A DNA stretch of 64,000 nt from Tellurirhabdus bombi (GTDB lineage: Bacteria > Bacteroidota > Bacteroidia > Cytophagales > Spirosomataceae), in NCBI RefSeq assembly GCF_021484805.1, contig NZ_CP090557.1, positions 484,501 through 548,500 on the forward strand, written 5' to 3'. A program made the position numbers and the translations under genes. The notes under the pieces were generated by a model, which saw only the letters and a list, made by a program, of their open reading frames with translations, was not told the origin of the DNA and did not search any database. Shown piece by piece: positions 25,457 to 34,320 of the stretch (its first letter is position 1; each line of letters opens with the position of its first letter).

Positions 25457-26587
25457 ATGCATTGTTTTCGTAGCTTACCTGCTTTGTTGTTGCTTTCGGC
25501 GACAGCGCTGGCGCAGCCCAAGGTATCAACGCCGAGCGGCCCCATCGACTTTGAAGAATACGAACCCGTTTCGACCCTGAAAGTTGCTGAACACAAGATA
25601 ACCCGCTCCAAGTACCCGTTTATCGACGTGCATAACCACCAGTATAACATGGATAATGGCGATCTGACGAAACTGGTTACGCAGATGGACAGCCTGAACA
25701 TGGGCATTATGGTCAACCTCAGCGGTCGTGGTTTTAGCAGTGAGGTTGCTGCCAGCACTCGTTTTTTGGATCAGGCGCTGGCCAATACCCACAAGACAGC
25801 ACCCAGTCGGTTGGTCCTCTTCACCAACATCAACTTTGCCAACATTGGCGACAAAGGCTGGACGGACAAAGCTGTCAGACAGTTGGCAGACGACGTAAAA
25901 AAAGGCGCTAAAGGCTTGAAAATCTACAAGAGTCTCGGTTTTAACGTGAAAGATGTCGCGGGGAAACGGGTCAGTGTAGACGACCCGCGCCTCGATCCCA
26001 TCTGGACAAAATGCGGTGAGCTGGGCATTCCGGTGCTCATTCACACCGGGGAGCCCAAATCCTTCTGGGATCCGATGGATCGTTTTAACGAACGCTGGCT
26101 AGAACTGAAAACTCACCCAAATCGCAGACGGACGAAGGACGACTCAATGTCTTGGGAGCAACTCATTGCCGAACAGCATAACGTGTTTCGGAAACACCCG
26201 AAAACGACGTTTATCAATGCGCACATGGGCTGGTATCCAAACGATCTGGTCAAGCTGGATAGCCTGATGAAGGTATTTCCCAATATGAATGTGGAAATTG
26301 GTGCTGTCATTGCTGAGTTGGGTCGCCAGCCACGGGCCGCGCGGGCCTTTTTTGAAAAGCATCAGGACCGGATTTTGTTTGGAAAAGATAGCTGGGTGCC
26401 CTCCGAATACGCGACCTATTTCCGCGTGCTGGAATCGGACGATGAGTACTTTCCGTACCATAAAAAATACCACGCTTTCTGGCGCATGTACGGCATGGCA
26501 CTCCCCGACGAAGTACTGAAAAAAGTCTATTACAAAAATGCGTTGCGAATTATTCCGGGCTTAGATAAGTCTCTATTTCCCAATTGA
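25457..26587 (+). CDS. Secreted amidohydrolase-2 family protein
   Basis: 376 residues from ATG 25457; an upstream TTG is less likely. A signal peptide ends ...ATALAQ. The TIM-barrel metal ligands appear as FIDVHNH (HxH), LIHTGEP, INAHMGW and the aspartate of LFGKDSWV, the pattern of the amidohydrolase-2 (ACMSD-like) family. The substrate is not predictable. It follows ispF by 45 bp in the same direction. Confidence 0.8.
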   Translation: MHCFRSLPALLLLSATALAQPKVSTPSGPIDFEEYEPVSTLKVAEHKITRSKYPFIDVHNHQYNMDNGDLTKLVTQMDSLNMGIMVNLSGRGFSSEVAASTRFLDQALANTHKTAPSRLVLFTNINFANIGDKGWTDKAVRQLADDVKKGAKGLKIYKSLGFNVKDVAGKRVSVDDPRLDPIWTKCGELGIPVLIHTGEPKSFWDPMDRFNERWLELKTHPNRRRTKDDSMSWEQLIAEQHNVFRKHPKTTFINAHMGWYPNDLVKLDSLMKVFPNMNVEIGAVIAELGRQPRAARAFFEKHQDRILFGKDSWVPSEYATYFRVLESDDEYFPYHKKYHAFWRMYGMALPDEVLKKVYYKNALRIIPGLDKSLFPN

Positions 26588-26629
26588 CAACAAACTGCGC
26601 TGGCGGATTTCACCAACAATCTGCCAGCC

Positions 26630-27781
26630 TTAAAATGACTCACCCGTAAAAATGTAGAAACCTGGCCCTTCGCGGGTAAAGCCCACATCCAGTCGCAGGA
26701 AAATATCTTTCTTAGGATACAGAAAATACCGCACGCCGAAGCCTCCCGTTGGCAAAATATTTTTGATTTGAAACGCCCCTATTTTAGGCGCAACGGTTCC
26801 CGCAGCCACAAAGGCGGCTGCGCCCAGGCGTTTGCTGAACGGCAGCGGCAAAAAGCGGTATTCAAGCTGGGTAGCTACGTAGTTTTTATCCCGGTACCGC
26901 CCGGCATAATAGCCTCGCATCAACATTTCGCCGCCCAGTAAGGCCAATTGATTAAAGGGAACATTTCCGTTCTGAAACGACCCAAAAGCCTGCCAGGCAA
27001 GTACCTGTTGCTCCCGGACGGGCCGATAGAGTCGTAAATCGACATTGACATTTGTGAAATTCAGGTTGCTACCCCAGGCCCGGTTGTAATTCAAATAAGC
27101 TACTTCTGCAAAAAAGCCATCCCGGACGTTCATCACGTTGTGCCGATTGTCATACACCAGACCCAAGCCAAGCCCGATGTTGGTCGAACCAGTACCTCCT
27201 AGTGGCAGCGGATACGGATTGCCATCTTCTGGCTGATGAAAATTCACACTGCTTAACCGCTGAAAATCAGCCTCTATTCCCCCAAAGAAGTTAGGACGAA
27301 TCTTACGCAAAACCCGCTCCCGAAGCTGAATATTCAGGGCGTCTACCGTTGCCGAATTACTTCCCGATGTATTTGGGCCAATGCCGTAGTAGAGCAGCGG
27401 AAATTTTTGCAGACGCCCTTTCCCCAGAAAAAAATAGCGATCGTCATCACCATAAAGGGCGTGATCGAGGTTAAGACCGTACTGACCCAGCAGCGTTACA
27501 AAACCGAAAAGTTGTGCCTCACTTAACCGGTTTTTTTCGTAATCATTTTTGGCGTGATACAGGTAGACAGAGGATATCCCCAGTTCCAGGCTGGTTTCGG
27601 GAGCGTAGGCAATGGTTGGATAAAGTAAAAACCGAGGCTTGGCGGGAGAAGCAGTATCACTCACAAACTGTCCTGCCATCTGTTTTACCCACTGCCAGGG
27701 ACGGAAGGTCTGCGCCTGGGTAGATTGCTGCAATAGCCATAAAAGAATCAATAATCCACTCCTTACTACCCGAGAACGCAT
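26630..27781 (-). CDS. BamA/TamA-like outer-membrane barrel without POTRA domains
   Basis: 383 residues. A signal peptide (to about QSTQAQ) precedes about 350 residues of amphipathic beta strands. The surface-antigen block GGEMLMRGYYAGRYRDKNYVATQLEYRF contains an RGY motif in place of the usual RGF of the L6 loop in Omp85 proteins, and the protein ends in Phe. It is too short to hold POTRA domains, so it is a stand-alone Omp85-like barrel. Function is unknown. Confidence 0.8.
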   Translation of the reverse strand: MRSRVVRSGLLILLWLLQQSTQAQTFRPWQWVKQMAGQFVSDTASPAKPRFLLYPTIAYAPETSLELGISSVYLYHAKNDYEKNRLSEAQLFGFVTLLGQYGLNLDHALYGDDDRYFFLGKGRLQKFPLLYYGIGPNTSGSNSATVDALNIQLRERVLRKIRPNFFGGIEADFQRLSSVNFHQPEDGNPYPLPLGGTGSTNIGLGLGLVYDNRHNVMNVRDGFFAEVAYLNYNRAWGSNLNFTNVNVDLRLYRPVREQQVLAWQAFGSFQNGNVPFNQLALLGGEMLMRGYYAGRYRDKNYVATQLEYRFLPLPFSKRLGAAAFVAAGTVAPKIGAFQIKNILPTGGFGVRYFLYPKKDIFLRLDVGFTREGPGFYIFTGESF

Positions 27782-27983
27782 GTGCCTGTCAGAACTAATT
27801 ACCTACCTAACAAAGCGTCCTACTTGATGTTTGGTTCACTTATCCTAGAAGACAAGAATACTGGCTGGTTTTGGCCAATAATTACCCTAAAAAACACCAT
27901 TTTGAGCGTGCTTTAAGGGTTTCCAAGGTTTAAAATGAGGGAAAGAAACTGAATTTATTTAACCAGCAAGTTCAGGGAGAAGC

Positions 27984-28427
27984 TTAATTATTCGAGAAGT
28001 CGCGAAAGGGCAAACGGTTGAGCTGATACCAGTATCTTTTCAGCATGTCTACGTACGATTTCCATTCCTGAAGGCTATCTGGCTTCCGGGTGTATGCCGC
28101 CGCCCCCGAACGATAAGCCTGTTCAATGTCTTGATTGGCATTCGAACTGCTCAAAATGACAATGGGCACTTTCCGCTGAAGCTGCTCTAGTAAGACAGGA
28201 ATCAGCATAAGGCCATTCACCGATTGCTTCAAATCAATATCCAATAAAATCAGATTAGGCAAGTTCTTTTTTCCGTTTGACAGATGGTCCAGCGCAGCCT
28301 GAGGACTCATACAACCGGTAATGTTCGCTTCTGAAAATACCTTTTTTGAAACGCGGCTCAGTAAATCGAGCAGGCTAGGCTCATCATCTACAATCAGTAT
28401 CTCAAAAGATTCATTTGGAGCCGTCAT
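27984..28427 (-). CDS. Stand-alone response-regulator receiver protein
   Basis: 147 residues containing one CheY-like receiver domain: acidic pair DDE (14-16), phospho-acceptor D63 in ILLDIDL, the S/T region VILSSSNAN and the conserved lysine in YTRKPDS. There is no output domain and no adjacent kinase, so it probably takes phosphate from an unlinked histidine kinase. The short tail after the receiver is not a DNA-binding domain. Confidence 0.88.
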   Translation of the reverse strand: MTAPNESFEILIVDDEPSLLDLLSRVSKKVFSEANITGCMSPQAALDHLSNGKKNLPNLILLDIDLKQSVNGLMLIPVLLEQLQRKVPIVILSSSNANQDIEQAYRSGAAAYTRKPDSLQEWKSYVDMLKRYWYQLNRLPFRDFSNN

Positions 28428-28459
28428 AATTGAAAATTATTTTGCAGATATAATCTAAA

Positions 28460-28467
28460 CAAAGATA
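28460..28467 (-). promoter_or_regulatory. Candidate -7 element for the receiver gene
   Basis: Reads TATCTTTG on the minus strand, matching TAnnTTTG, 33 bp before the ATG. The -33 region holds only a partial match. Confidence 0.4.
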
Positions 28468-28597
28468 ATGCATTTATCCTAGCGCTAAAGAAAAAACTGT
28501 AAATCAGTCATATATGTTAACATAACCCTATTTTATTTTTTCAATAAATCAGAATAGCCCGCCAGAATCAATAATTTACCTGCCTAATTTTATTTTC

Positions 28598-29698
28598 ATG
28601 CTGATTACCAAATTTGTTATCTATAAATACAACATTCCACTAAAAGCTCCCATTGCCATTTCACTGGGAACCATCGAAAACGCTCGGAATCTGCTTGTTT
28701 GCATTCATACTGATCAGGGGTTTGTGGGTTGGGGCGAAGGATCGCCGTTCTGGATGATTGTGGGCGAAACCCAGGAAACGGGCTTCGCGGCGGCCCAGGA
28801 TTTTGCCCGCCTTCTGCTTGGACAGAATGCATTGGATATTGAAGGAAACCTACAAAAACTGGATAATTACTTACCGGGTAGCTCTACCATTAAGAGCGCC
28901 ATCGATATGGCGCTATATGATCTGGCCGCCAAGGCTGCCGGGATGCCCCTTTATGCCTTTCTGGGTGGTTCGAAGCAGACGCTCGTCACCGACGAAACAA
29001 TTTATCTAAATACGCCCGAACGCATGGTTCAGGATGCTTTGCGCATCCAGGCGCAGGGCGGTGTGGCTATTAAGGTTAAGTTAGGCACTAATGCGCGCGA
29101 CGACATCCGGCGAATAGAAGCCATTCGAACCGCGATTGGGGATCAGATTCCAATTCGAACGGACGCCAACCAGGGCTGGAATTTTGTTACGGCCCGAACC
29201 GTGCTAACGACCATTCAGGACTGGAATATTGAGTATTGCGAACAACCCGTTAAACGACCGAATTACGCCGATCTGAAGCGTTTACGCCAGCAAACCCGCG
29301 TACCTATCATGGCCGACGAGTCCCTTTTCGACCACCGGGATGCACTCCGCCTGGCGCAGGAAGAAGCGGTGGATTACTTTAACATCAAGCTGTCAAAAAG
29401 CGGGGGTATTTTTAACGCCCTGAAAATTAACGCCATTGCCGAAGCTGCCGGCATTCCGTGCATGATTGGGTGTATGTCTGAATCACGGTTAGCCATGACG
29501 GCCAAGGCTCATTTTGCATCTGCGCGCCGAAACGTACTTTTTTATGACCTTGATGGCCCCTTCGAACACGCCAAAGATCCTGTACTTGATGGCATTCGCT
29601 ACGACGGCTATACGGTGGAGCTGCCCGACGCACCCGGAATCGGTGCATCGGTATCGGAGGCTTACCTGAGAAATCTCGAAAAAATCGAAATAAGCTAA
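28598..29698 (+). CDS. Enolase-superfamily dipeptide epimerase-like enzyme
   Basis: 366 residues of the muconate-lactonizing subgroup. The Lys pair KVK lies in AIKVKLG, metal ligands in RTDANQGW, EQP and ADES, and the opposite lysine in NIKLSKSGG. DLD in LFYDLDGPF is the Asp-X-Asp signature that binds the dipeptide amino group in L-Ala-D/L-Glu epimerases, which favours a dipeptide (murein-peptide) substrate. The capping domain is N-terminal. A GNAT gene follows 9 bp downstream. Confidence 0.82.
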   Translation: MLITKFVIYKYNIPLKAPIAISLGTIENARNLLVCIHTDQGFVGWGEGSPFWMIVGETQETGFAAAQDFARLLLGQNALDIEGNLQKLDNYLPGSSTIKSAIDMALYDLAAKAAGMPLYAFLGGSKQTLVTDETIYLNTPERMVQDALRIQAQGGVAIKVKLGTNARDDIRRIEAIRTAIGDQIPIRTDANQGWNFVTARTVLTTIQDWNIEYCEQPVKRPNYADLKRLRQQTRVPIMADESLFDHRDALRLAQEEAVDYFNIKLSKSGGIFNALKINAIAEAAGIPCMIGCMSESRLAMTAKAHFASARRNVLFYDLDGPFEHAKDPVLDGIRYDGYTVELPDAPGIGASVSEAYLRNLEKIEIS

Positions 29699-29707
29699 TT
29701 GTCAACC

Positions 29708-30265
29708 ATGCTTGTCATTACTCAAGCCCAGACCGAGCAGGATTTGCAAGGTATTCTGGATTTACAACGCCGGAATCTTCGCCGTCTTATCGAAGCAGAT
29801 ACAGCGCACAGCCAGGGGTTCCTGGTCAGTGAATATGATATTCCTTTCCTGAAAAAAATGGCGGAGATCGAGCCGGGAATTATTGCAAAAGACGGCGACA
29901 CGGTAGCGGGTTACTGCCTTCCCCTCCACCCTTCCCTGAGTTCCGAAAGCTTGCTGCTCACGTCAATGGTTGACACACTTAACAGGGTGGATTTTCAGGA
30001 AAAATCTTTATCCAGAAGCAATTACATCGTGGTTGGTCAGGTATGCGTGGGCGATGGTTACCGAAGCCAGGGACTTTTTGATCAGTTGTACCAGCACTTT
30101 AAGCAACAGTTGAGCGGTCGCTACGATTTGGCCGTGGCCGAGGTGGCCCAGCGCAACAGCCGGTCCCAACGCGCTCATGAGCGCGTTGGGTTCCAGAAAA
30201 TTCATGACCATTTCGATCCGATGTACGACGAGACTTGGAACGTGCTGGTTTGGGACTGGCACTGA
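29708..30265 (+). CDS. GNAT family N-acetyltransferase
   Basis: 185 residues from ATG 29708; a TTG 9 bp earlier is less likely. The GNAT core is seen in VGQVCVGDGYRSQGLFDQLYQHF, with the acetyl-CoA-binding pattern (GYRSQGL for R/QxxGxG/A), and in AVAEVAQRNSRSQRAHERVGF. The acceptor is unknown. It is co-directional with the epimerase gene and probably in one operon, which may point to an amino-acid or peptide acceptor. Confidence 0.85.
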   Translation: MLVITQAQTEQDLQGILDLQRRNLRRLIEADTAHSQGFLVSEYDIPFLKKMAEIEPGIIAKDGDTVAGYCLPLHPSLSSESLLLTSMVDTLNRVDFQEKSLSRSNYIVVGQVCVGDGYRSQGLFDQLYQHFKQQLSGRYDLAVAEVAQRNSRSQRAHERVGFQKIHDHFDPMYDETWNVLVWDWH

Positions 30266-30268
30266 TTG

Positions 30269-32179
30269 CTATTTCAGAACGCGCACTTTCACGTGGGAAG
30301 GCTGCTTTTCGCTCACATAAACCCGGTGCGTCGCTTTCTGAAAATCGGCTTCGGTAGCCTGATAAATATTGACGAATTTTTGCGGATTGCGGTCTACCAG
30401 CGGAAACCAAGAACTCTGCACCTGCACCATTATTTTGTGCCCTTTGCGGAACGTATGAGCGGCGTCCTGCATGTCAAATTTGACTTCGGTTACTTCGTTT
30501 GGTTTCATCGGCTCTGGTTTGGCGAAACTGTTGCGAAACTTGGCCCGCATTACCTCACCTCGGACCATCAATTGAAAGCCTCCCATTTTGGTGCCCGGAA
30601 TCGGGCTATTGTTGGGCGCATCGTCGGGATAAACGTCAATTAATTTAACCACAAAATCCGCGTCGGTGCCGGTCGTTGACACAAATAAATCAGCCATCAC
30701 ATTACCCGAAATGGAAACATCTTCCGTCAATGGCTCTGATTCATAGACCAGCACATCCGGGCGGCGGGCCGCAAAACGCTGATCTTCGTACATATAATCA
30801 CTGCCGCGTACAATACGGATTTCAGACGTATACGGCACGGGCTTCGCCGGATCGCTGGTGTATTCATCGAAAGCCTGATCGCGTTTTGGCGCATCAAACG
30901 AAAGCTTGCCGTTAGGATGCAGGTACAAGTTTTTCTCTTCGGAATCTTTCGGCGGCCACTGGTCGTATTTTTTCCACTGGTTTGAGCCTGTTTCGAAAAT
31001 ATACGCCTTTGGCAGCTGCGGATTCGGAGCGTCTTTCAGATAGTGATTGAAGAAAGGCAGTTCGATAGTCTCCCGGTAAAAAGGCCCCGTATTAGCATCA
31101 AACCGAATGTTTCCCAATGCGTCACCATTCCCACGTGACCAGCCACCGTGAATCCAGGGACCCATCACCAGCAAATTCGGTGACTTCGGCTTGTTGTTTT
31201 CGATTCCTGCGTAGGTTTTCAGCGGACCGTATAAATCTTCCTGATCGAACCAGCCACCTACCGTCAGCACGGCAGGTTTGATATTTTTCAGGTGCGGAAC
31301 GGGCGTACGAGCCTGCCAAAAAGCGTCGTACGTTTCGTTATTCATCATCTCATTCCAAATGGCATTCTGATTCTTGAAATACCGTTCGTTTACGTTTTTT
31401 ACCGGCCCCAGATTCAGGTAAAACTGGTATGAATCCGGCGTTCCGTAAGCCGCAAAACTCGGCGCTCCTTTGGGCGTTGGCTGGGGTCGGGGCTGGCCAT
31501 ACGACGACAAAAAGGCAAAAGTGCCCATCAGGAAAAAGGCGCCATTATGGTGCCGGTCATCGCCCATAAACCAGTCTGTTACGGGAGCCTGCGGCGAGGC
31601 TACCTTCAGTGCGGGGTGCGCGTCAATAGCCGTCATGGTCGTATAAAAACCGGGGGCAGAGATTCCCCAGCTTCCCACGCGACCATTGTTGTTGGGAATG
31701 TTTTTCAGCAGCCATTCGATGGTATCGTACGTATCTGAACTTTCGTCGATGGCCGTTTTTCCTTTTTTATTGGGTATATAAGGCCGAACCGCCACAAAAT
31801 CGCCTTCCGACATGTATTTACCCCGCACATCCTGATAGGCAATAATATACCCGTCCCGCGCAAAAAGCATCGAAGGCCCAATTTGCGTTTTGTACTTATC
31901 TTCTCCATAAGGAGCTACACTATAGGGCGTCCGATCCAGCAGGATTGGATACTTCTGCGATGTGTTTTTAGGAATATAAATCGCGGTAAAGAGCTTCACG
32001 CCGTCCCGCATTGGCACCATCCGCTCAATCTTGGTGTAATTCTCCCGGATGTAAAGGGAATCGACTTTGTTAACAAAGCTTTGGGCAGCCAGTTTTTGGC
32101 CTAAAAGAAAAAGTAAAAGGCACAGGATAATTCTCTGTGCCTTTGCGAAATGGAATTTTGAGGTAAACCAGTGAGTCAT
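30269..32179 (-). CDS. CocE/NonD family (X-Pro dipeptidyl-peptidase S15-like) hydrolase
   Basis: 636 residues. A signal peptide ends near KLAAQ. The S15 alpha/beta-hydrolase domain has the nucleophile in GSWGISAPGFYT and an acid/histidine region around GPWIHGGW. The C-terminal jelly-roll domain includes DFVVKLIDVYPDDAP. Relatives include alpha-amino-acid ester hydrolases and glutaryl-7-ACA acylases; a secreted ester or amide hydrolase is inferred. The stop is 3 bp from that of the convergent GNAT gene. A TATATTTG box lies upstream. Confidence 0.88.
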   Translation of the reverse strand: MTHWFTSKFHFAKAQRIILCLLLFLLGQKLAAQSFVNKVDSLYIRENYTKIERMVPMRDGVKLFTAIYIPKNTSQKYPILLDRTPYSVAPYGEDKYKTQIGPSMLFARDGYIIAYQDVRGKYMSEGDFVAVRPYIPNKKGKTAIDESSDTYDTIEWLLKNIPNNNGRVGSWGISAPGFYTTMTAIDAHPALKVASPQAPVTDWFMGDDRHHNGAFFLMGTFAFLSSYGQPRPQPTPKGAPSFAAYGTPDSYQFYLNLGPVKNVNERYFKNQNAIWNEMMNNETYDAFWQARTPVPHLKNIKPAVLTVGGWFDQEDLYGPLKTYAGIENNKPKSPNLLVMGPWIHGGWSRGNGDALGNIRFDANTGPFYRETIELPFFNHYLKDAPNPQLPKAYIFETGSNQWKKYDQWPPKDSEEKNLYLHPNGKLSFDAPKRDQAFDEYTSDPAKPVPYTSEIRIVRGSDYMYEDQRFAARRPDVLVYESEPLTEDVSISGNVMADLFVSTTGTDADFVVKLIDVYPDDAPNNSPIPGTKMGGFQLMVRGEVMRAKFRNSFAKPEPMKPNEVTEVKFDMQDAAHTFRKGHKIMVQVQSSWFPLVDRNPQKFVNIYQATEADFQKATHRVYVSEKQPSHVKVRVLK

Positions 32180-32211
32180 TGATAGCTTTGTTGATATAGG
32201 TAACCGACCCG

Positions 32212-32219
32212 CAAATATA
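32212..32219 (-). promoter_or_regulatory. Candidate -7 element for the CocE-type hydrolase
   Basis: Reads TATATTTG on the minus strand, a match to TAnnTTTG, 33 bp before the ATG. No matching -33 element was found. Confidence 0.4.
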
Positions 32220-32274
32220 GCTGAAATGCGAAATAATCGGCTTACAGCACTTGGTTTGTGCCGTTCGTCAGTCC

Positions 32275-34056
32275 CTACACTTCTTCAGTTTGCAACTGCT
32301 TTTCGTACAACTCACGGTAAGCGCCGTTTCGGGCGATCAACTCGCTGTGGGTGCCTTGCTCCACGATTTGTCCGTTATCAATCACCACAATTTTATCGGC
32401 TAGTTTGGCCGACGAAACCCGGTGGGAAATAACCACTGAAGTCCGGTTTTCCATGATCCGGCGCAGGTTATTTAGAATAATATTTTCGGTATTGGTATCA
32501 ACCGCCGAGAGGCAGTCGTCCAGAATCAGGATTTTTGGCTCGCGGGCAATAGCGCGGGCAATAGACAAACGCTGCTTCTGGCCACCCGACAAAGTAACGC
32601 CCCGTTCACCAATTCGCGTTTCAAACTGTTCTGGAAACTCCATGATATTACGGAGCAGATCGGCGTCACTAACCGCTTTCTCAATCTTTTCCTGCTTCAT
32701 TTCCGGCATTCCGAAACGTACGTTGTTGCTGATGGTGTCCGAAAACAAGAACACTTCCTGCGGGACGTAGCCCATTTGCCGCCGTACCGATCCGACGTTG
32801 TAATCTTTTAGCGGAATACCGTCAATTAGAATTTCGCCGCCCGTTGGATCGTACATGCGCGTAATCAGGTTGGCAATGGTGCTTTTGCCCGAGCCGGTTG
32901 TGCCCAGAATGGCGACCGTTTCTCCCGCCTTCACACTCATGCTAAAGTTCTTCAGGGCAACAATGCCTGAGTCGGGATAAACAAACTGCACATCCCGAAA
33001 CTCAATCTGCCCCTGAATATCGTGCGACACGTTTTTCTCCGAAACAATATCCGTTTTTGCGGACAGAAACTCGTTGATCCGCTGTTGTGAGGCCGCTGCC
33101 CGTTGGGTCTGGCTGGTTGTCCAACCCAAAGCCATCACCGGCCACGTCAGCATGTTTACGTAAAGGATAAACTCAGTAATATTTCCCGGCGTCAATCGCC
33201 CGGCCATGATTTCCTGACCACCCACGTAAATGACCAGAATGTTACTCAAGCCAATCAGCGTCACGATTAGCGGAAAAAAGAGGGCATCAACGCGCGTCAA
33301 TCGCAGGGATTGGTCTTTGTAAATATCGCTTTCCCGCGTAAAATTTTCTGCAGAAACATTCTCCTGGACAAACGATTTCAGCACGCGAATCCCCGAAAAA
33401 GCCTCCTGCACAAACGTTGAAAGCCGCGATAGACTTTGCTGAATTTCTTCCGACCGCTTGATAATTATATTATTAATCAGGTAAATCGTCACCGACAAAA
33501 CGGGGAGCGGTAACAGCACGTACAAGCTCAGGCGGGCATTGATGGAAACCATGTAAGAAATCACCAGAATGAACAGCGTGATCAGGTTGAGGCCATACAT
33601 AATGGAAGGGCCAACATACATCCGCACCTTATTGACGTCCTCTGAAATGCGGGCCATTAAATCTCCCGTGTTGTTACGGCGGTAAAAACTAAGGGGTAAG
33701 GTTTGATAATGGTCGTAAATCTCATTCTTCAGATCGTACTCAATATGCCGGGACATGACAATCAGCGTCTGCCGAACCAGAAAAAGGAAAAACCCTTTCA
33801 GAAGTGCCATGATCAGAATCATCACACCATAGAGCAAAATACTAAAGGCAAAGATGCTGTAGAGATCCGCCTGTAAACGGCTGCCGTTGTAGAGAAAATA
33901 AATATCGAGTGTTTCGCGCACCAGGTCCAGCGCGTAGCGAACCAATTGCGCCGGCAAGATGCCAAAGAGATTGGAGATAATCGTAAAAACAGTACCCCAG
34001 ATCAGATACCATTTATACTTAATCAAATACTTATTAAGGTGAGCAAGAGCTTTCAC
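32275..34056 (-). CDS. ABC exporter half-transporter (MdlA/LmrC-like)
   Basis: 593 residues: six membrane helices (about 16-325) fused to an ATPase. Walker A is GTTGSGKST (385-393), Q-loop Q433, signature LSGGQ (489-493), Walker B ILILD (509-513) and H-loop H545. The residue after Walker B is Asp514 instead of the catalytic Glu (LILDDCLSAVD), as in the degenerate-site half of heterodimeric exporters. No partner gene is adjacent. The substrate is unknown; lipid or drug export is typical. Confidence 0.9.
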   Translation of the reverse strand: MKALAHLNKYLIKYKWYLIWGTVFTIISNLFGILPAQLVRYALDLVRETLDIYFLYNGSRLQADLYSIFAFSILLYGVMILIMALLKGFFLFLVRQTLIVMSRHIEYDLKNEIYDHYQTLPLSFYRRNNTGDLMARISEDVNKVRMYVGPSIMYGLNLITLFILVISYMVSINARLSLYVLLPLPVLSVTIYLINNIIIKRSEEIQQSLSRLSTFVQEAFSGIRVLKSFVQENVSAENFTRESDIYKDQSLRLTRVDALFFPLIVTLIGLSNILVIYVGGQEIMAGRLTPGNITEFILYVNMLTWPVMALGWTTSQTQRAAASQQRINEFLSAKTDIVSEKNVSHDIQGQIEFRDVQFVYPDSGIVALKNFSMSVKAGETVAILGTTGSGKSTIANLITRMYDPTGGEILIDGIPLKDYNVGSVRRQMGYVPQEVFLFSDTISNNVRFGMPEMKQEKIEKAVSDADLLRNIMEFPEQFETRIGERGVTLSGGQKQRLSIARAIAREPKILILDDCLSAVDTNTENIILNNLRRIMENRTSVVISHRVSSAKLADKIVVIDNGQIVEQGTHSELIARNGAYRELYEKQLQTEEV

Positions 34057-34228
34057 AAACAGCGAATCAGTAATATTTTGACTATAGGATGCCGAGGGGG
34101 TCCAGCTTGCTAACAGATTCAGGCCGGGATTGGTTGCAACCGAACCGGAAACGGCTTCCTTTCCGGCTGAATTCAGCCGGTTCGTTCCTTTATTCCTGTC
34201 CTTCTTTACTTCTTTCCTCCTTTCTCCG

Positions 34229-34236
34229 TACCTTTG
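34229..34236 (+). promoter_or_regulatory. Candidate -7 element for the nusB operon
   Basis: TACCTTTG matches TAnnTTTG and lies 85 bp before the chosen nusB start at 34321. It also overlaps the alternative ATG at 34234, which argues against that start. Confidence 0.5.
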
Positions 34237-34320
34237 CCAACGAAAACCATTTCACGCAAGTTCTTTGTTTCTTGCCGCTACAGCGGACTGTTCAAGCAGT
34301 CCCGCGGAACTATTAAAAGG

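Noticed and set aside
27830-27960. Possible inverted repeat in the gap between the BamA-like and receiver genes
   Set aside because: Only short imperfect complementarity (CATTTT / AAAATG); not above chance for an AT-rich gap.
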